Counted from the first letter of the stretch, positions 50,449 to 58,580 are shown. The stretch is 64,000 nucleotides of DNA from an uncultured Clostridia bacterium (GCA_945877365.1 CAMCRV010000002.1:1-64000); one strand, 5' to 3'. Made by a program: numbers and translations. The notes: generated from the letters alone by a model not told the origin.

Positions 50449-50868
50449 ATGAAGCAGAATAATATCTTGTTTTTTCTGACACCCAAGGCAATGTGTGCGT
50501 TTCTTTACGATGATTTTACCATGCGGCAGGCGCTGGAAAAGATGGAAGCTGCCAGCTATTCCGCCCTTCCCATCCTGAATCACCGGGGGGAGTATCGGGG
50601 CACCTTAACCGAAGGCGACCTCCTGTGGGCTATGAAAAATATCTGTCAGATGGATCTGCGTCAGGCGGAGTGCCACCGAATTATGGAAATCTCCCACAGA
50701 AAGGACAATGTGCCCGTCCGAGTCACCACCTCCATGCAGGATCTGGTGGAGCGGGCCTCTACCCAGAATTTTGTACCGGTGGTGGACGATAAGGATACCT
50801 TCATTGGTATTGTCACCCGCCGCGCCATCATCAAATACTGCCAGCAAACCCTGTTCCCCGAAGACTGA
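50449..50868 (+). CDS. Stand-alone CBS-pair protein
   Basis: A 139-residue cytoplasmic protein made of two CBS motifs (a Bateman module), which usually bind adenine nucleotides. The first is FTMRQALEKMEAASYSALPI with GEYRGTLTEGDLLWAM, the second DLVERASTQNFVPVVDDKDT with FIGIVTRRAIIKY. Similar proteins in Firmicutes (for example the c-di-AMP-binding CbpA/DarB class) act by binding partners. Which nucleotide binds here is unknown. It has its own promoter and a terminator downstream. Confidence 0.88.
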   Translation: MKQNNILFFLTPKAMCAFLYDDFTMRQALEKMEAASYSALPILNHRGEYRGTLTEGDLLWAMKNICQMDLRQAECHRIMEISHRKDNVPVRVTTSMQDLVERASTQNFVPVVDDKDTFIGIVTRRAIIKYCQQTLFPED

Positions 50869-50909
50869 TACATAGCAGAATTGCTGCGTGAATGCCAGGT
50901 ATAACAGTT

Positions 50910-50944
50910 TAACCTCCGTATGGCTGCGGCCATATGGAGGTTTT
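50910..50944 (+). terminator. Terminator after the CBS gene (repeated hairpin type)
   Basis: AACCTCCGTATGG-CTGCGG-CCATATGGAGGTTTT forms a 13-bp stem with one mismatch and a T run. A near copy occurs at 60798-60831. Confidence 0.8.
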
Positions 50945-51049
50945 CTGTGTTTATAGCTCGTATTCTTGTTCCACCTGCTTTCCGGAGGGAACCTTCTTCT
51001 CACCGATTCTGCCGCAAGGCAGCAGGGAAATACAGGCATAAAATTACCT

Positions 51050-51076
51050 ACTTTCCTATTGACAAGATAGGAAAGT
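51050..51076. promoter_or_regulatory. Operator-like inverted repeat over the mnmA promoter
   Basis: Perfect 10-bp arms ACTTTCCTAT / ATAGGAAAGT separated by 7 bp. The -35 box lies inside it, so a bound protein would block transcription. A regulator of sulfur or Fe-S genes of the Rrf2 type is a reasonable guess, given mnmA and the cysK-like remnant. Confidence 0.65.
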
Positions 51077-51087
51077 GAGAGTATGAT
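51059..51087 (+). promoter_or_regulatory. Promoter of the small ORF and mnmA
   Basis: TTGACA (51059-51064) and TATGAT (51082-51087) with 17-bp spacing. Confidence 0.82.
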
Positions 51088-51118
51088 ACCAGCATCACAG
51101 AGAAAGGAAGGGGAGAAT

Positions 51119-51256
51119 ATGCCTGACATTTATACCCCGTCATGGGCTTCGCAGGCGCACCAGATGAATAAGGGCAAGACCGTCATGGCGCGGCTGCCGG
51201 ACACCGGCGACAGGTATCTTTCCACACCGCTGTTGGAGGACGAAGCCTATGGATAA
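51119..51256 (+). pseudogene. 45-codon ORF, probable internally deleted cysteine synthase (cysK)
   Basis: A short frame with a strong ribosome binding site (GGAAGGGGAG). Its last 28 residues (KGKTVMARLPDTGDRYLSTP and LLEDEAYG) closely resemble the C-terminal tail of O-acetylserine sulfhydrylase, and its first residues MPDIYT recall the CysK N-terminus. The roughly 260 residues between, including the PLP lysine, are missing while the frame is kept. The stop overlaps the mnmA ATG by 8 bp, so the remnant now acts as a translated leader. A genuine leader peptide is the alternative. The resemblance is from memory of the family, not from a search. Confidence 0.55.
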
Positions 51257-52328
51257 GGCATTGATAGCTATGAGCGGCGGTGTGGATTCCTCTGTGGCGG
51301 CATTTCTGACAAAGAATCAGGGATTGTCCTGCATCGGCTGCACCATGAAGCTCTACAGCAATGCGGATATCGGTCTGGAGCATGGCCGCACCTGCTGTAC
51401 GCTTGAGGATGTGGAGGATGCCCGAAGCATTGCGTACCGGCTGGGGATGCCATACTATGTGTTCAACTTTACCCGGGATTTTCAGGAGCAGGTGGTAAGT
51501 CGGTTTGTGCAGGCCTATGAGATGGGCATGACCCCCAATCCCTGCATCGAGTGCAACCGCTGCATGAAGTTTGAAAAGCTGTATCACAGGGCGATGGTTC
51601 TGGGCTGCCGGTATCTGGTGACGGGTCACTATGCGCGAATCGAGTACGATGGAAGCCGATATCTGCTGAAAAAGGCAGTGGATCCGGGGAAGGATCAGAG
51701 CTATGTGCTCTACTCCATGACGCAGGAACAGCTTGCCCACACCCTGTTTCCCCTTGGGGAATTGCGGAAAGCACAGGTGCGAAAGCTTGCAGCGGAAAAC
51801 GGTTTTTGCAATGCGGAAAAAGCGGACAGCCAGGACATCTGTTTTGTCCCGGATGGAGATTATGCCGGATTCATTGAGCGATACAGGGGGAAGCCTTCTC
51901 CGGAAGGAGACTTCCTGGATACAGCCGGAGCTGTTATCGGTCGGCACCGCGGCATCGTGCATTACACGGTGGGGCAGAGAAGGGGACTGGGTCTGTCGTT
52001 CGGGAAACCCATGTATGTGAAATCCATTGATGCCGGGAATAACACGGTCACGCTGGGAGAAAACCGGGAGCTGTACAGCAGCACGGTTACAGCAGAGAAT
52101 TTTCACTGGATTTCCGGCAGCATCCCGGACAAGCCCCTTCGCTGCAAGGCGAAGATTCGCTATCGCCAGCCGGAACAGGATGCGGTCGCTGTGCCCTTCG
52201 GCGATGGGAGTGTTCGTATTCTCTTTGACAAGCCCCAGCGAGCGCCGACTCCGGGGCAGGCGGCGGTGCTGTATGCCGGAGATATTGTCCTGGGAGGAGG
52301 CACCATCCGCACCGAAACGAAATCATGA
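51249..52328 (+). CDS. mnmA: tRNA-specific 2-thiouridylase MnmA
   Basis: Adds sulfur to U34 of Lys, Glu and Gln tRNAs, using a cysteine desulfurase as sulfur source. The 359-residue protein starts with the PP-loop AMSGGVDSSVAAFL. The first catalytic cysteine is in NPCIECNRCMKFEKL and the second in DSQDICFVPDGDYAGF. GHYARIEYD and VGQRRGLGLS are also typical. Its ATG overlaps the end of the small cysK-like frame (ATGGATAA), so it is translationally coupled to it. No desulfurase gene is adjacent. Confidence 0.96.
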   Translation: MDKALIAMSGGVDSSVAAFLTKNQGLSCIGCTMKLYSNADIGLEHGRTCCTLEDVEDARSIAYRLGMPYYVFNFTRDFQEQVVSRFVQAYEMGMTPNPCIECNRCMKFEKLYHRAMVLGCRYLVTGHYARIEYDGSRYLLKKAVDPGKDQSYVLYSMTQEQLAHTLFPLGELRKAQVRKLAAENGFCNAEKADSQDICFVPDGDYAGFIERYRGKPSPEGDFLDTAGAVIGRHRGIVHYTVGQRRGLGLSFGKPMYVKSIDAGNNTVTLGENRELYSSTVTAENFHWISGSIPDKPLRCKAKIRYRQPEQDAVAVPFGDGSVRILFDKPQRAPTPGQAAVLYAGDIVLGGGTIRTETKS

Positions 52329-52336
52329 AAAAGGAC

Positions 52337-52370
52337 AGCACGGAAGGCCGGCTTTAAGGCCTTCCGTGCT
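52337..52370. terminator. Bidirectional terminator between mnmA and the lipoprotein gene
   Basis: A 13-bp perfect stem (AGCACGGAAGGCC and complement) with an 8-nt loop; it is followed by GATTTTTATG on the plus strand. Confidence 0.88.
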
Positions 52371-52397
52371 GATTTTTATGTGATTTGATGGAGCCGC

Positions 52398-54212
52398 TTA
52401 TCCGGCATAGGCCATAGACTGTGCCAGATACTGCTCCCATGGGAAGGTTTCCCGGGACTTCCGCAGGCCAAAGGCCCGGCGGATTCCGGTGCACAGCGCT
52501 TCCAGCTTTCTTTGCATAATGGCTGCGGAAAAGATTTCCCCGTTATTTGGCATCATGGCACAGGCCATCACGGCTCCACGGTCTTCCTTGGGGGAGTTCA
52601 TGGCCTGACGGTTGGCAAAGGCCATGGTTTCTCCCCGGAGATATTCCTGGGAAACATCCTCCGTGGATTGACCAAAAGCGTATTGGAAGCCGGCTGGGTT
52701 CAGAGTATCCCATTGATCCAATGCTACGGACTTGTTCAGGATGATGGTATCCATCAGCTGATAGAGCTGACTGTACAGGGCGTATTCCACCGCATCCCCG
52801 GCGGAGATGGCAATGCAGACCCGATTGTTTTCCCAGAACAGAGCACCGCTCAGGCTCTGGGGATTCCCGGATCCCGCAGAAGCCTGTACCTGCCGAACCA
52901 GCAGCAGAGTGATTCCCCCAAAGTGCTCCGTCAGAGTTTGCAGCATCTGCCCTGGGTATTGGGAGAGGCAAGCCTCCACCCGATCCAGCTGATCGGAAAG
53001 GACATCCACCAGATGCTCCGGCTCAAGATCATAAACAGGGGAGGACAGGGCGGCAGCTTCCTCATGAATCAGCACTTCCACACCGTAACTGGCGGTGATT
53101 TGCTCTGCCTGCGACCGGCAGACCTGAAGCCCTGTCAGATCCGGGTTGTCCCGGCTGTGATAGGGGGCGGCAGCACTGTCCCCGGTTTCGGCAGGCAATT
53201 GTTGGCAGTCCCAGCAGTAGAGAATGAACCGCTGCTCCTGCCGGGTCAGAATGTAAGTATGCCCAAGGTCTGCGGCCTGAATCTGAACGATTTGTCCGCA
53301 GACAGGCAGAGTCAGGTCGGCAATGCGGCTTCCGGCAGAGAGGTCATACAGTGCTATGGTATAGCCTTCAACCCCAAAGCCTGCCGCTGCCACACTGTGG
53401 AGGGCGGGAAGAAACCAGAAGCTCTCTGCCTGGATTTCCAGAAGGCTGGGGGACTCCATGGCTCTGCCAAACAGGCATGGCCGGGTAATCCCATCTGTGA
53501 TCCGGGCGAAGTACCACTGGGAGCCGGAATAGAACTGAATATCCTGAGATTTCCCTAAAATACTTCCGTCCTCAGCAGAAAGAAACAGTGTGCTGCCTTC
53601 TGCGTCACATTCCAGAACCCGACCGTCAAAGTGGAGACCCCGCAGAGTGATGGGGCTGTTTCCGTTTTCCCGGACAATCCGGTTGATCCCGGAGCCTAAG
53701 TCCAGCTCCCGTACAGCGGTTCCGGCACAATAGTACAGCAACCGCTCATCCGGGGTGAGCAGCGGAGGACTTTCCGCATCCGGCGGGAATGGAATTCGGC
53801 GGATCTCCTGAAAGTCCCTGTCCAGACAGATCAGCTCCCGTTGGCTGGGATACCACAGATGATCGCCTATTATGCAGACGGAAGGGTCATCCGGTGGAAG
53901 GTGAAGATTCAGAGTACAGGAGGCTGCGGCATACAGATTGCTGCCGGTAAGCCGGGTCAGCATGGTGCCATCCTCGGATTCCGAAAAAAGAAGGACATCT
54001 TCTCCCCAGATTTCGAACTGTACATCCGCATGGTTTTCCAGCGGATAGGTCCGCACACAGCCCGTGGCCAGCTCCATGTCGCTGTCGGGCTGATAATAGC
54101 CCACGCTCTGAACCGGCTGGGAGGAAACCACATCCGCAGGTTCCGCATCCCGGGACAGGGCACATCCCGTCAGCAGCAGGCAGGCCAAAATGGGGAACAG
54201 AAGGCTTCTCAT
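52398..54212 (-). CDS. Large lipoprotein of unknown function
   Basis: A 604-residue exported protein. The signal peptide ends in the lipobox LLLTGCA (cysteine at about residue 16). Residues about 40-375 have short repeated strand patterns typical of a beta-propeller (GDHLWYPSQRELICLDRD, DERLLYYCAGTAVRELDLG). The C-terminal 200 residues recall putative metallopeptidase-like domains of clostridial lipoproteins (WDTLNPAGFQYAF, PKEDRGAVMACAM, MQRKLEALCTGIRRAFGL), but the expected HExxH segment reads YSQLYQLMD, so activity is unlikely. ATG at 54212 follows AAGGAG. It begins one base after the small DUF6472-like gene. Confidence 0.75.
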   Translation of the reverse strand: MRSLLFPILACLLLTGCALSRDAEPADVVSSQPVQSVGYYQPDSDMELATGCVRTYPLENHADVQFEIWGEDVLLFSESEDGTMLTRLTGSNLYAAASCTLNLHLPPDDPSVCIIGDHLWYPSQRELICLDRDFQEIRRIPFPPDAESPPLLTPDERLLYYCAGTAVRELDLGSGINRIVRENGNSPITLRGLHFDGRVLECDAEGSTLFLSAEDGSILGKSQDIQFYSGSQWYFARITDGITRPCLFGRAMESPSLLEIQAESFWFLPALHSVAAAGFGVEGYTIALYDLSAGSRIADLTLPVCGQIVQIQAADLGHTYILTRQEQRFILYCWDCQQLPAETGDSAAAPYHSRDNPDLTGLQVCRSQAEQITASYGVEVLIHEEAAALSSPVYDLEPEHLVDVLSDQLDRVEACLSQYPGQMLQTLTEHFGGITLLLVRQVQASAGSGNPQSLSGALFWENNRVCIAISAGDAVEYALYSQLYQLMDTIILNKSVALDQWDTLNPAGFQYAFGQSTEDVSQEYLRGETMAFANRQAMNSPKEDRGAVMACAMMPNNGEIFSAAIMQRKLEALCTGIRRAFGLRKSRETFPWEQYLAQSMAYAG

Positions 54213-54213
54213 A

Positions 54214-54390
54214 TCATTGTCTCCTTGCCAGGGTATAGTCATCACCCTGACGGTAGTAAGGGCAATGCTGATTTGGGGAGCTGATGATACGGTATACCTC
54301 GTCTTCATCCAGATCCATCATGCAGTAGTATTCATCAAACTCCTCATCATAATCATAATACCAGCAGCTGTCGCATTGTGTCGGATCCAT
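54214..54390 (-). CDS. Small Cys/Asp-rich protein (DUF6472-like)
   Basis: A 58-residue soluble protein. It has four cysteines in two clusters (DPTQCDSCWYYDYDEEFDEY and NQHCPYYR) plus CMMDLDEDE in the middle, suggesting a small metal-binding fold. It resembles the uncharacterised DUF6472 family. ATG at 54390 follows AAGGAGG. It is cotranscribed with the lipoprotein gene, whose ATG is 1 bp past its stop. Its role is unknown. Confidence 0.75.
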   Translation of the reverse strand: MDPTQCDSCWYYDYDEEFDEYYCMMDLDEDEVYRIISSPNQHCPYYRQGDDYTLARRQ

Positions 54391-54436
54391 GGTGCACCTC
54401 CTTTCAAACAAGAAATAATTTTTGAATTCGGCAAAA

Positions 54437-54459
54437 AAGGCAGGGAATATCCCTGCCTT
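54437..54459 (-). terminator. Terminator after the DUF1643 gene
   Basis: A 9-bp perfect stem (AAGGCAGGG / CCCTGCCTT) with a 5-nt loop, followed on the minus strand by TTTTGCC. Confidence 0.82.
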
Positions 54460-54471
54460 ACTGAATGGAGT

Positions 54472-55083
54472 TCAGAAGTTCCCAAGATATGCCGTTACAT
54501 CAAAGGGTTTCAGCTTCTCGTCTTTACGCAGATACAGGGGGTGATGGGGGTGCCCCTTTTTGGTGACGGCTCCGGCGCAGTACCACTGGGCACCGAACTG
54601 CTCTCCCAACGCCACCAGATCCCGGACACAGTCCGGCAGATACCGCCGCTTTTCAATGACTGCACCCCATGCCGCCCAGACGGCAGGTTTTTGGGAGATG
54701 GAGAGGATATAACGAAACGCCTCCAGGTTTTCCCTGTGGAGGATTGGGTTGCAGACCTTCTCCATGTCGTCCGGGGAGGTGGCTCGCTGGGCATAGACAT
54801 TGAACATGAGGAAGCTGTCAAATCCGTTGCCTAGGGCAATTCGCTCCACGGATTTCAGGGTATTGTCCAGCGCATCGGGGCGGGCAGTGGAGGGGTTGAC
54901 CCCAATGCAGATCAGAGGATTCACGCCCCGGGTTCCCAGTATGTACCGGTATTCCGAATAGAAGTTGGGGGCGTAGATCCATTTGGCAATGTCATAGTCC
55001 GCACTTGGCGTATTGGCGGCATCCAGTGCCTGCTGAAAGCGCACCAGCTCCAGCGTATCTGTGGTGCAGCTGGGAATGTGCAT
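54472..55083 (-). CDS. DUF1643 family protein
   Basis: A 203-residue soluble protein. The DUF1643 hallmark GVNPSTARPDALDNTLKSVE is at residues about 62-81, followed by FLMFNVYAQRATSP and AAWGAVIEK, and a C-terminal KKGHPHHPLYLRKD. The pattern is shared by this widespread but uncharacterised family. The ATG follows immediately after the stop of the membrane-protein gene, so translation is coupled. Function is unknown. Confidence 0.88.
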   Translation of the reverse strand: MHIPSCTTDTLELVRFQQALDAANTPSADYDIAKWIYAPNFYSEYRYILGTRGVNPLICIGVNPSTARPDALDNTLKSVERIALGNGFDSFLMFNVYAQRATSPDDMEKVCNPILHRENLEAFRYILSISQKPAVWAAWGAVIEKRRYLPDCVRDLVALGEQFGAQWYCAGAVTKKGHPHHPLYLRKDEKLKPFDVTAYLGNF

Positions 55084-55659
55084 TTATTCCACCTCCGGAT
55101 GAGGGAACCACCAGCTCCGGCTGGGGTCGTGGAAGGAACAGCTTTCGGGGTTGGTTCCTGTCTGCCGGCACCAGCCGGCGAAGGCCATGTCCAGGAAGGG
55201 GAAGGTTCCCTCCATGGCGGCAGAGAGTGTCAGGGCAGTGCCGTCAGACAGCTGAAGCTCGATGACGGTGTTTCCGCCGGTGACCACATACAGAGACTGC
55301 CCCTGAATATCCTCATAGCGGTAGAGCCGGCTCTTCTTGCCAAAGGCGCAGACAAGGAAACTCTCCTGATCATAGAAGATGCCAAAGCCCAGATAGTAGC
55401 CCAGCAGCCACGCGCCCATCACCGCCACCATGCCGCCGCCGAAAAGCAGCACCCTGTCGGAGCCGAAGCCCAGACAGACGGAGAGAATTCCCAGCACCAG
55501 CAGGATTACGCCGAAGCTGCCGTACCGCTTGTTGGCGCGAACTGCCAGACCGGAGCGGTGCTGCACCTTGCTGCGGAACAGCCGACTGAAACCCTTGTCC
55601 GCCAGAAAACAGAGGCCGAAAACAAGAACGGCAATGACGAGGATACTGAAAACGCCCAT
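55084..55659 (-). CDS. Membrane protein with PH-like C-terminal domain, unknown function
   Basis: A 191-residue protein with an N-terminal helix (residues 4-22), then two more (about 48-65 and 72-92), and a soluble C-terminal half. That half (YEDIQGQSLYVVTGGNTVIE) looks like the small PH-type beta domain common in Firmicutes membrane proteins. ATG at 55659 follows AAAAGGAG. It lies 14 bp after the 5-formyl-THF cyclo-ligase gene and directly before DUF1643. I do not recognise a named family. Confidence 0.72.
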   Translation of the reverse strand: MGVFSILVIAVLVFGLCFLADKGFSRLFRSKVQHRSGLAVRANKRYGSFGVILLVLGILSVCLGFGSDRVLLFGGGMVAVMGAWLLGYYLGFGIFYDQESFLVCAFGKKSRLYRYEDIQGQSLYVVTGGNTVIELQLSDGTALTLSAAMEGTFPFLDMAFAGWCRQTGTNPESCSFHDPSRSWWFPHPEVE

Positions 55660-55673
55660 GGAATTCTCCTTTT

Positions 55674-56207
55674 TTACTCCCATAGCACCCGGTCTGCCGG
55701 GTGGTCAAATTGATTTGTCTCCAAGTGCTCCACCATTTGAAAGTCATAGCACAGGGCGATGGTGGGATGCTCCGTCTCCCGGGACAGGAAACGGTCATAA
55801 AATCCACCGCCATAGCCCAGCCGATTCCCGGAATGGTCAAAGGCAAGCCCGGGAAGAATGACCAGCGCGGTGGGATCTTCGGCCGGGGGACAGAAGGGGG
55901 CAGGCTCCCGGATTCCCCGGTAGCCCGGAACCGTATCCGCCAAAGAGTCAATGAAAAAGAACCGCATCTGCCCGTTGGCAACCCGGGGAAGGGCCACCCG
56001 TTTTCCCTGCGCCAGAGCAGCTTTCAGCAGGGGAAGCAGGCGAACCTCCTGGTTGAAAGGGTAATAGCCATAGATTGCAATTGCCTGCCGGTAGGCCGGC
56101 TCCTTTTCCAGCCGGGATACCAGAATCCGGCTGCGCCGTATAATCTCCGACTCCGGCAGGGCTTCCTTCTGCTGCCGGATCAACCTGCGCAGCTGCTGCT
56201 TAGTCAT
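55674..56207 (-). CDS. 5-formyltetrahydrofolate cyclo-ligase
   Basis: Converts 5-formyl-THF to 5,10-methenyl-THF with ATP, returning folate to the one-carbon pool. The 177-residue protein begins KQQLRRLIRQQKEALP and has PFNQEVRLLPLLKAALAQGK. The signature GLAFDHSGNRLGYGGGFYDR (residues about 125-144) is diagnostic. ATG at 56207 overlaps the stop of the XRE regulator gene by 8 bp. It is in a run XRE, cyclo-ligase, membrane protein, DUF1643. Confidence 0.95.
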   Translation of the reverse strand: MTKQQLRRLIRQQKEALPESEIIRRSRILVSRLEKEPAYRQAIAIYGYYPFNQEVRLLPLLKAALAQGKRVALPRVANGQMRFFFIDSLADTVPGYRGIREPAPFCPPAEDPTALVILPGLAFDHSGNRLGYGGGFYDRFLSRETEHPTIALCYDFQMVEHLETNQFDHPADRVLWE

Positions 56208-56853
56208 CGGTTTGCAACTCCTGCTTGGGAACCCGGAACAGCCGGAACCACAGGGTGATGGCAATTTCCCCGGGAATTCCCAGCAGAAACAGCTTCCACA
56301 TCTGGAAATGCAGGAACAGCAGGAAGGACAGATATAGAGCCAGAAGGGTGCTCCATACGATTACGGAGATCAGCACCCGGTTCCACCGGAAATCCCGCCA
56401 CGCAGAGCGCAGACTCAGCAGCACGATGGCATTGATGGGAATGGCATAAATGAAGGCAATCCAGCTGCAGGGAATTCCAAAGGAGGAGATTACCACAAAA
56501 AACAGCAGGGCGATGAACCACACCAGAGTGCTGGACAGCGCCAGAATCACATTTTTGTTGGCCTTGCGTTTCAGAGCCTTTTCCGAAACCTGGGACATGG
56601 CCTTTTCCAGACTGCCCGGATTACCGGGCAGGGCGTTGGGGTCAGACAGAAGATCGTCGACGGAGACCTCGAACAGCTCTGACAGCTGCACCAGTGTCAG
56701 AATATCCGGCATGGAGTCTCCCCGTTCCCATTTAGAGACAGCTTTATCGGAATAATTCAGCTTCTCTGCCAGTCCAACCTGAGTCAGTCCTGCATTCTTT
56801 CGCTGAAGTGCAATGTTGGTGCCGATTTGGCGCTTCAGTTTTTCCAGATCCAT
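56200..56853 (-). CDS. XRE-family regulator with C-terminal membrane helices
   Basis: A 217-residue protein. Residues 5-60 form a Cro/CI-type HTH (NAGLTQVGLAEKLNYSDKAV, WERGDSMPDILTLVQLSELF). The C-terminal part from about residue 95 holds three to four hydrophobic segments, so the DNA-binding domain is tethered to the membrane. The ligand and targets are unknown. It heads the run with the cyclo-ligase gene and has its own promoter. Confidence 0.88.
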   Translation of the reverse strand: MDLEKLKRQIGTNIALQRKNAGLTQVGLAEKLNYSDKAVSKWERGDSMPDILTLVQLSELFEVSVDDLLSDPNALPGNPGSLEKAMSQVSEKALKRKANKNVILALSSTLVWFIALLFFVVISSFGIPCSWIAFIYAIPINAIVLLSLRSAWRDFRWNRVLISVIVWSTLLALYLSFLLFLHFQMWKLFLLGIPGEIAITLWFRLFRVPKQELQTDD

Positions 56854-56882
56854 GGTATTCCTCCGAGTCTGTAATCTCTCTT

Positions 56883-56911
56883 ATTCTAGCACAGGATGGC
56901 GGTTAATGCAA
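56883..56911 (-). promoter_or_regulatory. Promoter of the XRE regulator operon
   Basis: TTGCAT (56911-56906) and TAGAAT (56888-56883) with 17-bp spacing on the minus strand. Confidence 0.7.
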
Positions 56912-56983
56912 ATAAAAAAGCTGCCGTCGGGACGGCAGAAAAGCCGGAAAATACGGAAAAGCCGAAGCCCCGGGGCTTCGGCT
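56912..56983 (-). terminator. Tandem terminators after the BlaI-type gene
   Basis: Two hairpins in series on the minus strand: a perfect 24-bp palindrome AGCCGAAGCCCC/GGGGCTTCGGCT (56960-56983) followed by TTTTCC, then CTGCCGTC-CC-GACGGCAG (56921-56938) followed by CTTTTTT. The second abuts the XRE promoter. Confidence 0.88.
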
Positions 56984-56989
56984 GAAACA

Positions 56990-57358
56990 CTACGCTTTTT
57001 TCTCCTGAATCATGCGGGAAACCGCTTCCAGATCCTGGGTGGTGATTTCAGGACGGTTCAGCAGAGCGGCAAACAGTCCCTGAATCTGGGGTTTGTACCT
57101 GTGGGAGAAAATGGTATTGGCAAAATACTCCTCCCGTGTCATGGTAGGAATAAATAAACGACCATAGGTCTTGCTGCGCTTTACCAGTCCGGCTTCCCGG
57201 ATGGCCTCCTTTTGCAGCAGTCCGTTGAGAAGAATATGGACAGAGCTGTCCTTCCAGCTCTTTTCTTCCGAGCTGGCAAGCAGGTCAGAACGAGACATTG
57301 GAACCTTCTTCTCCCAAAGGACATCCATGATTTCCATTTCACTTTTTGTCAATTCCAT
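56990..57358 (-). CDS. BlaI/MecI/CopY-family repressor
   Basis: A 122-residue winged-helix protein. The N-terminal half (LTKSEMEIMDVLWEKKVPMS, then WKDSSVHILLNGLLQKEAI) matches BlaI/CopY repressors, including the recognition helix and the LxxLxxKG-like end. The C-terminal half is the dimerisation arm. No BlaR1/MecR1 sensor protease is encoded next to it, so the signal is unknown. An imperfect dyad overlapping the -35 box suggests autorepression. Confidence 0.88.
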   Translation of the reverse strand: MELTKSEMEIMDVLWEKKVPMSRSDLLASSEEKSWKDSSVHILLNGLLQKEAIREAGLVKRSKTYGRLFIPTMTREEYFANTIFSHRYKPQIQGLFAALLNRPEITTQDLEAVSRMIQEKKA

Positions 57359-57389
57359 GATTAGCTCACCTCGCCTTCTGTTGCGGATT

Positions 57390-57418
57390 ATTATACCTCA
57401 ATTTACAGAATTTGTCAA
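57390..57418 (-). promoter_or_regulatory. Promoter and dyad of the BlaI-type gene
   Basis: TTGACA (57418-57413) and TATAAT (57395-57390) with 17-bp spacing. The -35 box is one arm of the dyad TTGACA-AATTC-TGTAAA (57418-57402), whose ACA/TGT halves recall BlaI-type operators. Confidence 0.72.
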
Positions 57419-57569
57419 TTCAAAACGATAGAAAAATTGCAAAAAACTATATTTTCTGATAAAGCGAGGGTACTGAGGAATGAAAATTGTTTTATGAGTG
57501 TGAGAAAGACTATGACCTGACCGAAAACCTGCATTTTTCTGCCGGCGATGAACAGACTGTGAAACACTG

Positions 57570-58424
57570 TCATTCGGGGAAGAAATCCCGCAGATTCTTC
57601 CGGACTTCCGAAAGGTCTGCCGCCAGCACGCACATTTTGTCAATGGTTCTGTAGCGGTAGGTTCCTTCCGCCGGGATGCAGCGGCTGGTTATGCTGCTGC
57701 GGTGAAGTATGGGAAACAGATCTAAGGCCAGCTGAACCACCTGCCCGGTTTCCATATCCGTGGACAGCATGGGCAGAGCCTGATTCATTACGGAAAGAAG
57801 GGTGGGCAGGCTGGCCTGCCGCTGCGCCTGAAGCAGGGAGTGAAGGAGCTTGCGCTGGCGGCCTGTCCGGCTGAAATCTCCGTCGGAATCCAGATCCCGG
57901 ATCCGGACATAGGCCAGAGCCTGCAGCCCATTGAGGGTATGGAGCCCCTCGGTCAGGCTCCCTCCCGTGGCGGTGTTGACAGCCTGAGCCTCATCGGCGC
58001 GCAGCTGGACGGTTACACCGCCCAGGGCGTCAATCACCTGGGGAAACTGGGAAAAGTCCACTTCAAATACCCCCTCCGGCTGCAGTCCCAGATTTTTATG
58101 CAGTGTCTTTTTCAACAAAGCCGTTCCGCCGAAGGCGTAGGCTGCATTGAGCCGGTTCCAGCCATAGCCGGGAATGGCGACATAGAGATCCCGCAGAATG
58201 GAGGTCATCACAATTTCCTTTTTGCCAGGGCAGAAGGAGCAGAGGATCATGCTGTCGGATCGGGCGTTTTTTTCTCCGGGGCGCCGATCCAGACCTACCA
58301 GCAGAATGTGTCTCCAGCCGTTCCTGGGGGTCTCGCCCCCTGCGGCATAACCGGGAAACGCAAGAGAAATACACAGAACGCAGCAAAGCATCAGCACAGC
58401 CGACAGCCGGAATAGTCGATTCAC
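57570..58424 (-). CDS. LCP (LytR-CpsA-Psr) family protein
   Basis: A 284-residue exported enzyme of the family that transfers undecaprenyl-linked polymers to peptidoglycan. A signal/anchor helix covers residues 5-27. The LCP core starts LLVGLDRRPGEKNARSDSMI, with conserved Arg/Asp in ARSD and SILRDLYVAIPG, AFDFSQFPQVIDALGG-like FSQFPQVIDALGGVTV, and ALAYVRIRDLDSDGDFSRTG with the catalytic Arg cluster. It starts with GTG behind GGGGAG. The polymer attached is unknown. It is monocistronic and divergent from rarA. Confidence 0.88.
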   Translation of the reverse strand: MNRLFRLSAVLMLCCVLCISLAFPGYAAGGETPRNGWRHILLVGLDRRPGEKNARSDSMILCSFCPGKKEIVMTSILRDLYVAIPGYGWNRLNAAYAFGGTALLKKTLHKNLGLQPEGVFEVDFSQFPQVIDALGGVTVQLRADEAQAVNTATGGSLTEGLHTLNGLQALAYVRIRDLDSDGDFSRTGRQRKLLHSLLQAQRQASLPTLLSVMNQALPMLSTDMETGQVVQLALDLFPILHRSSITSRCIPAEGTYRYRTIDKMCVLAADLSEVRKNLRDFFPE

Positions 58425-58552
58425 AGTTCATCTCTCCCCAATGATCGTATGTATACAGTGTGTCCCACATTCGGGAAAAAAATCACGAGCATCCTTGCGA
58501 ACAAATTTTTGTATTATCAAAAAATAGGGATGCATTTTTCCGGGTACTGTGG

Positions 58553-58558
58553 TATAAT
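58553..58558 (+). promoter_or_regulatory. Extended -10 promoter of rarA
   Basis: TGG-TATAAT forms an extended -10 box 22 bp before the start codon; no good -35 box is present. Confidence 0.6.
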
Positions 58559-58580
58559 TGGGAAAAAGGAGGTGGCGCGG

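Noticed and set aside
56990-57358. BlaI-type gene as part of a beta-lactam resistance locus
   Set aside because: No beta-lactamase or BlaR1/MecR1 sensor is in the neighbourhood; family name alone does not imply resistance.
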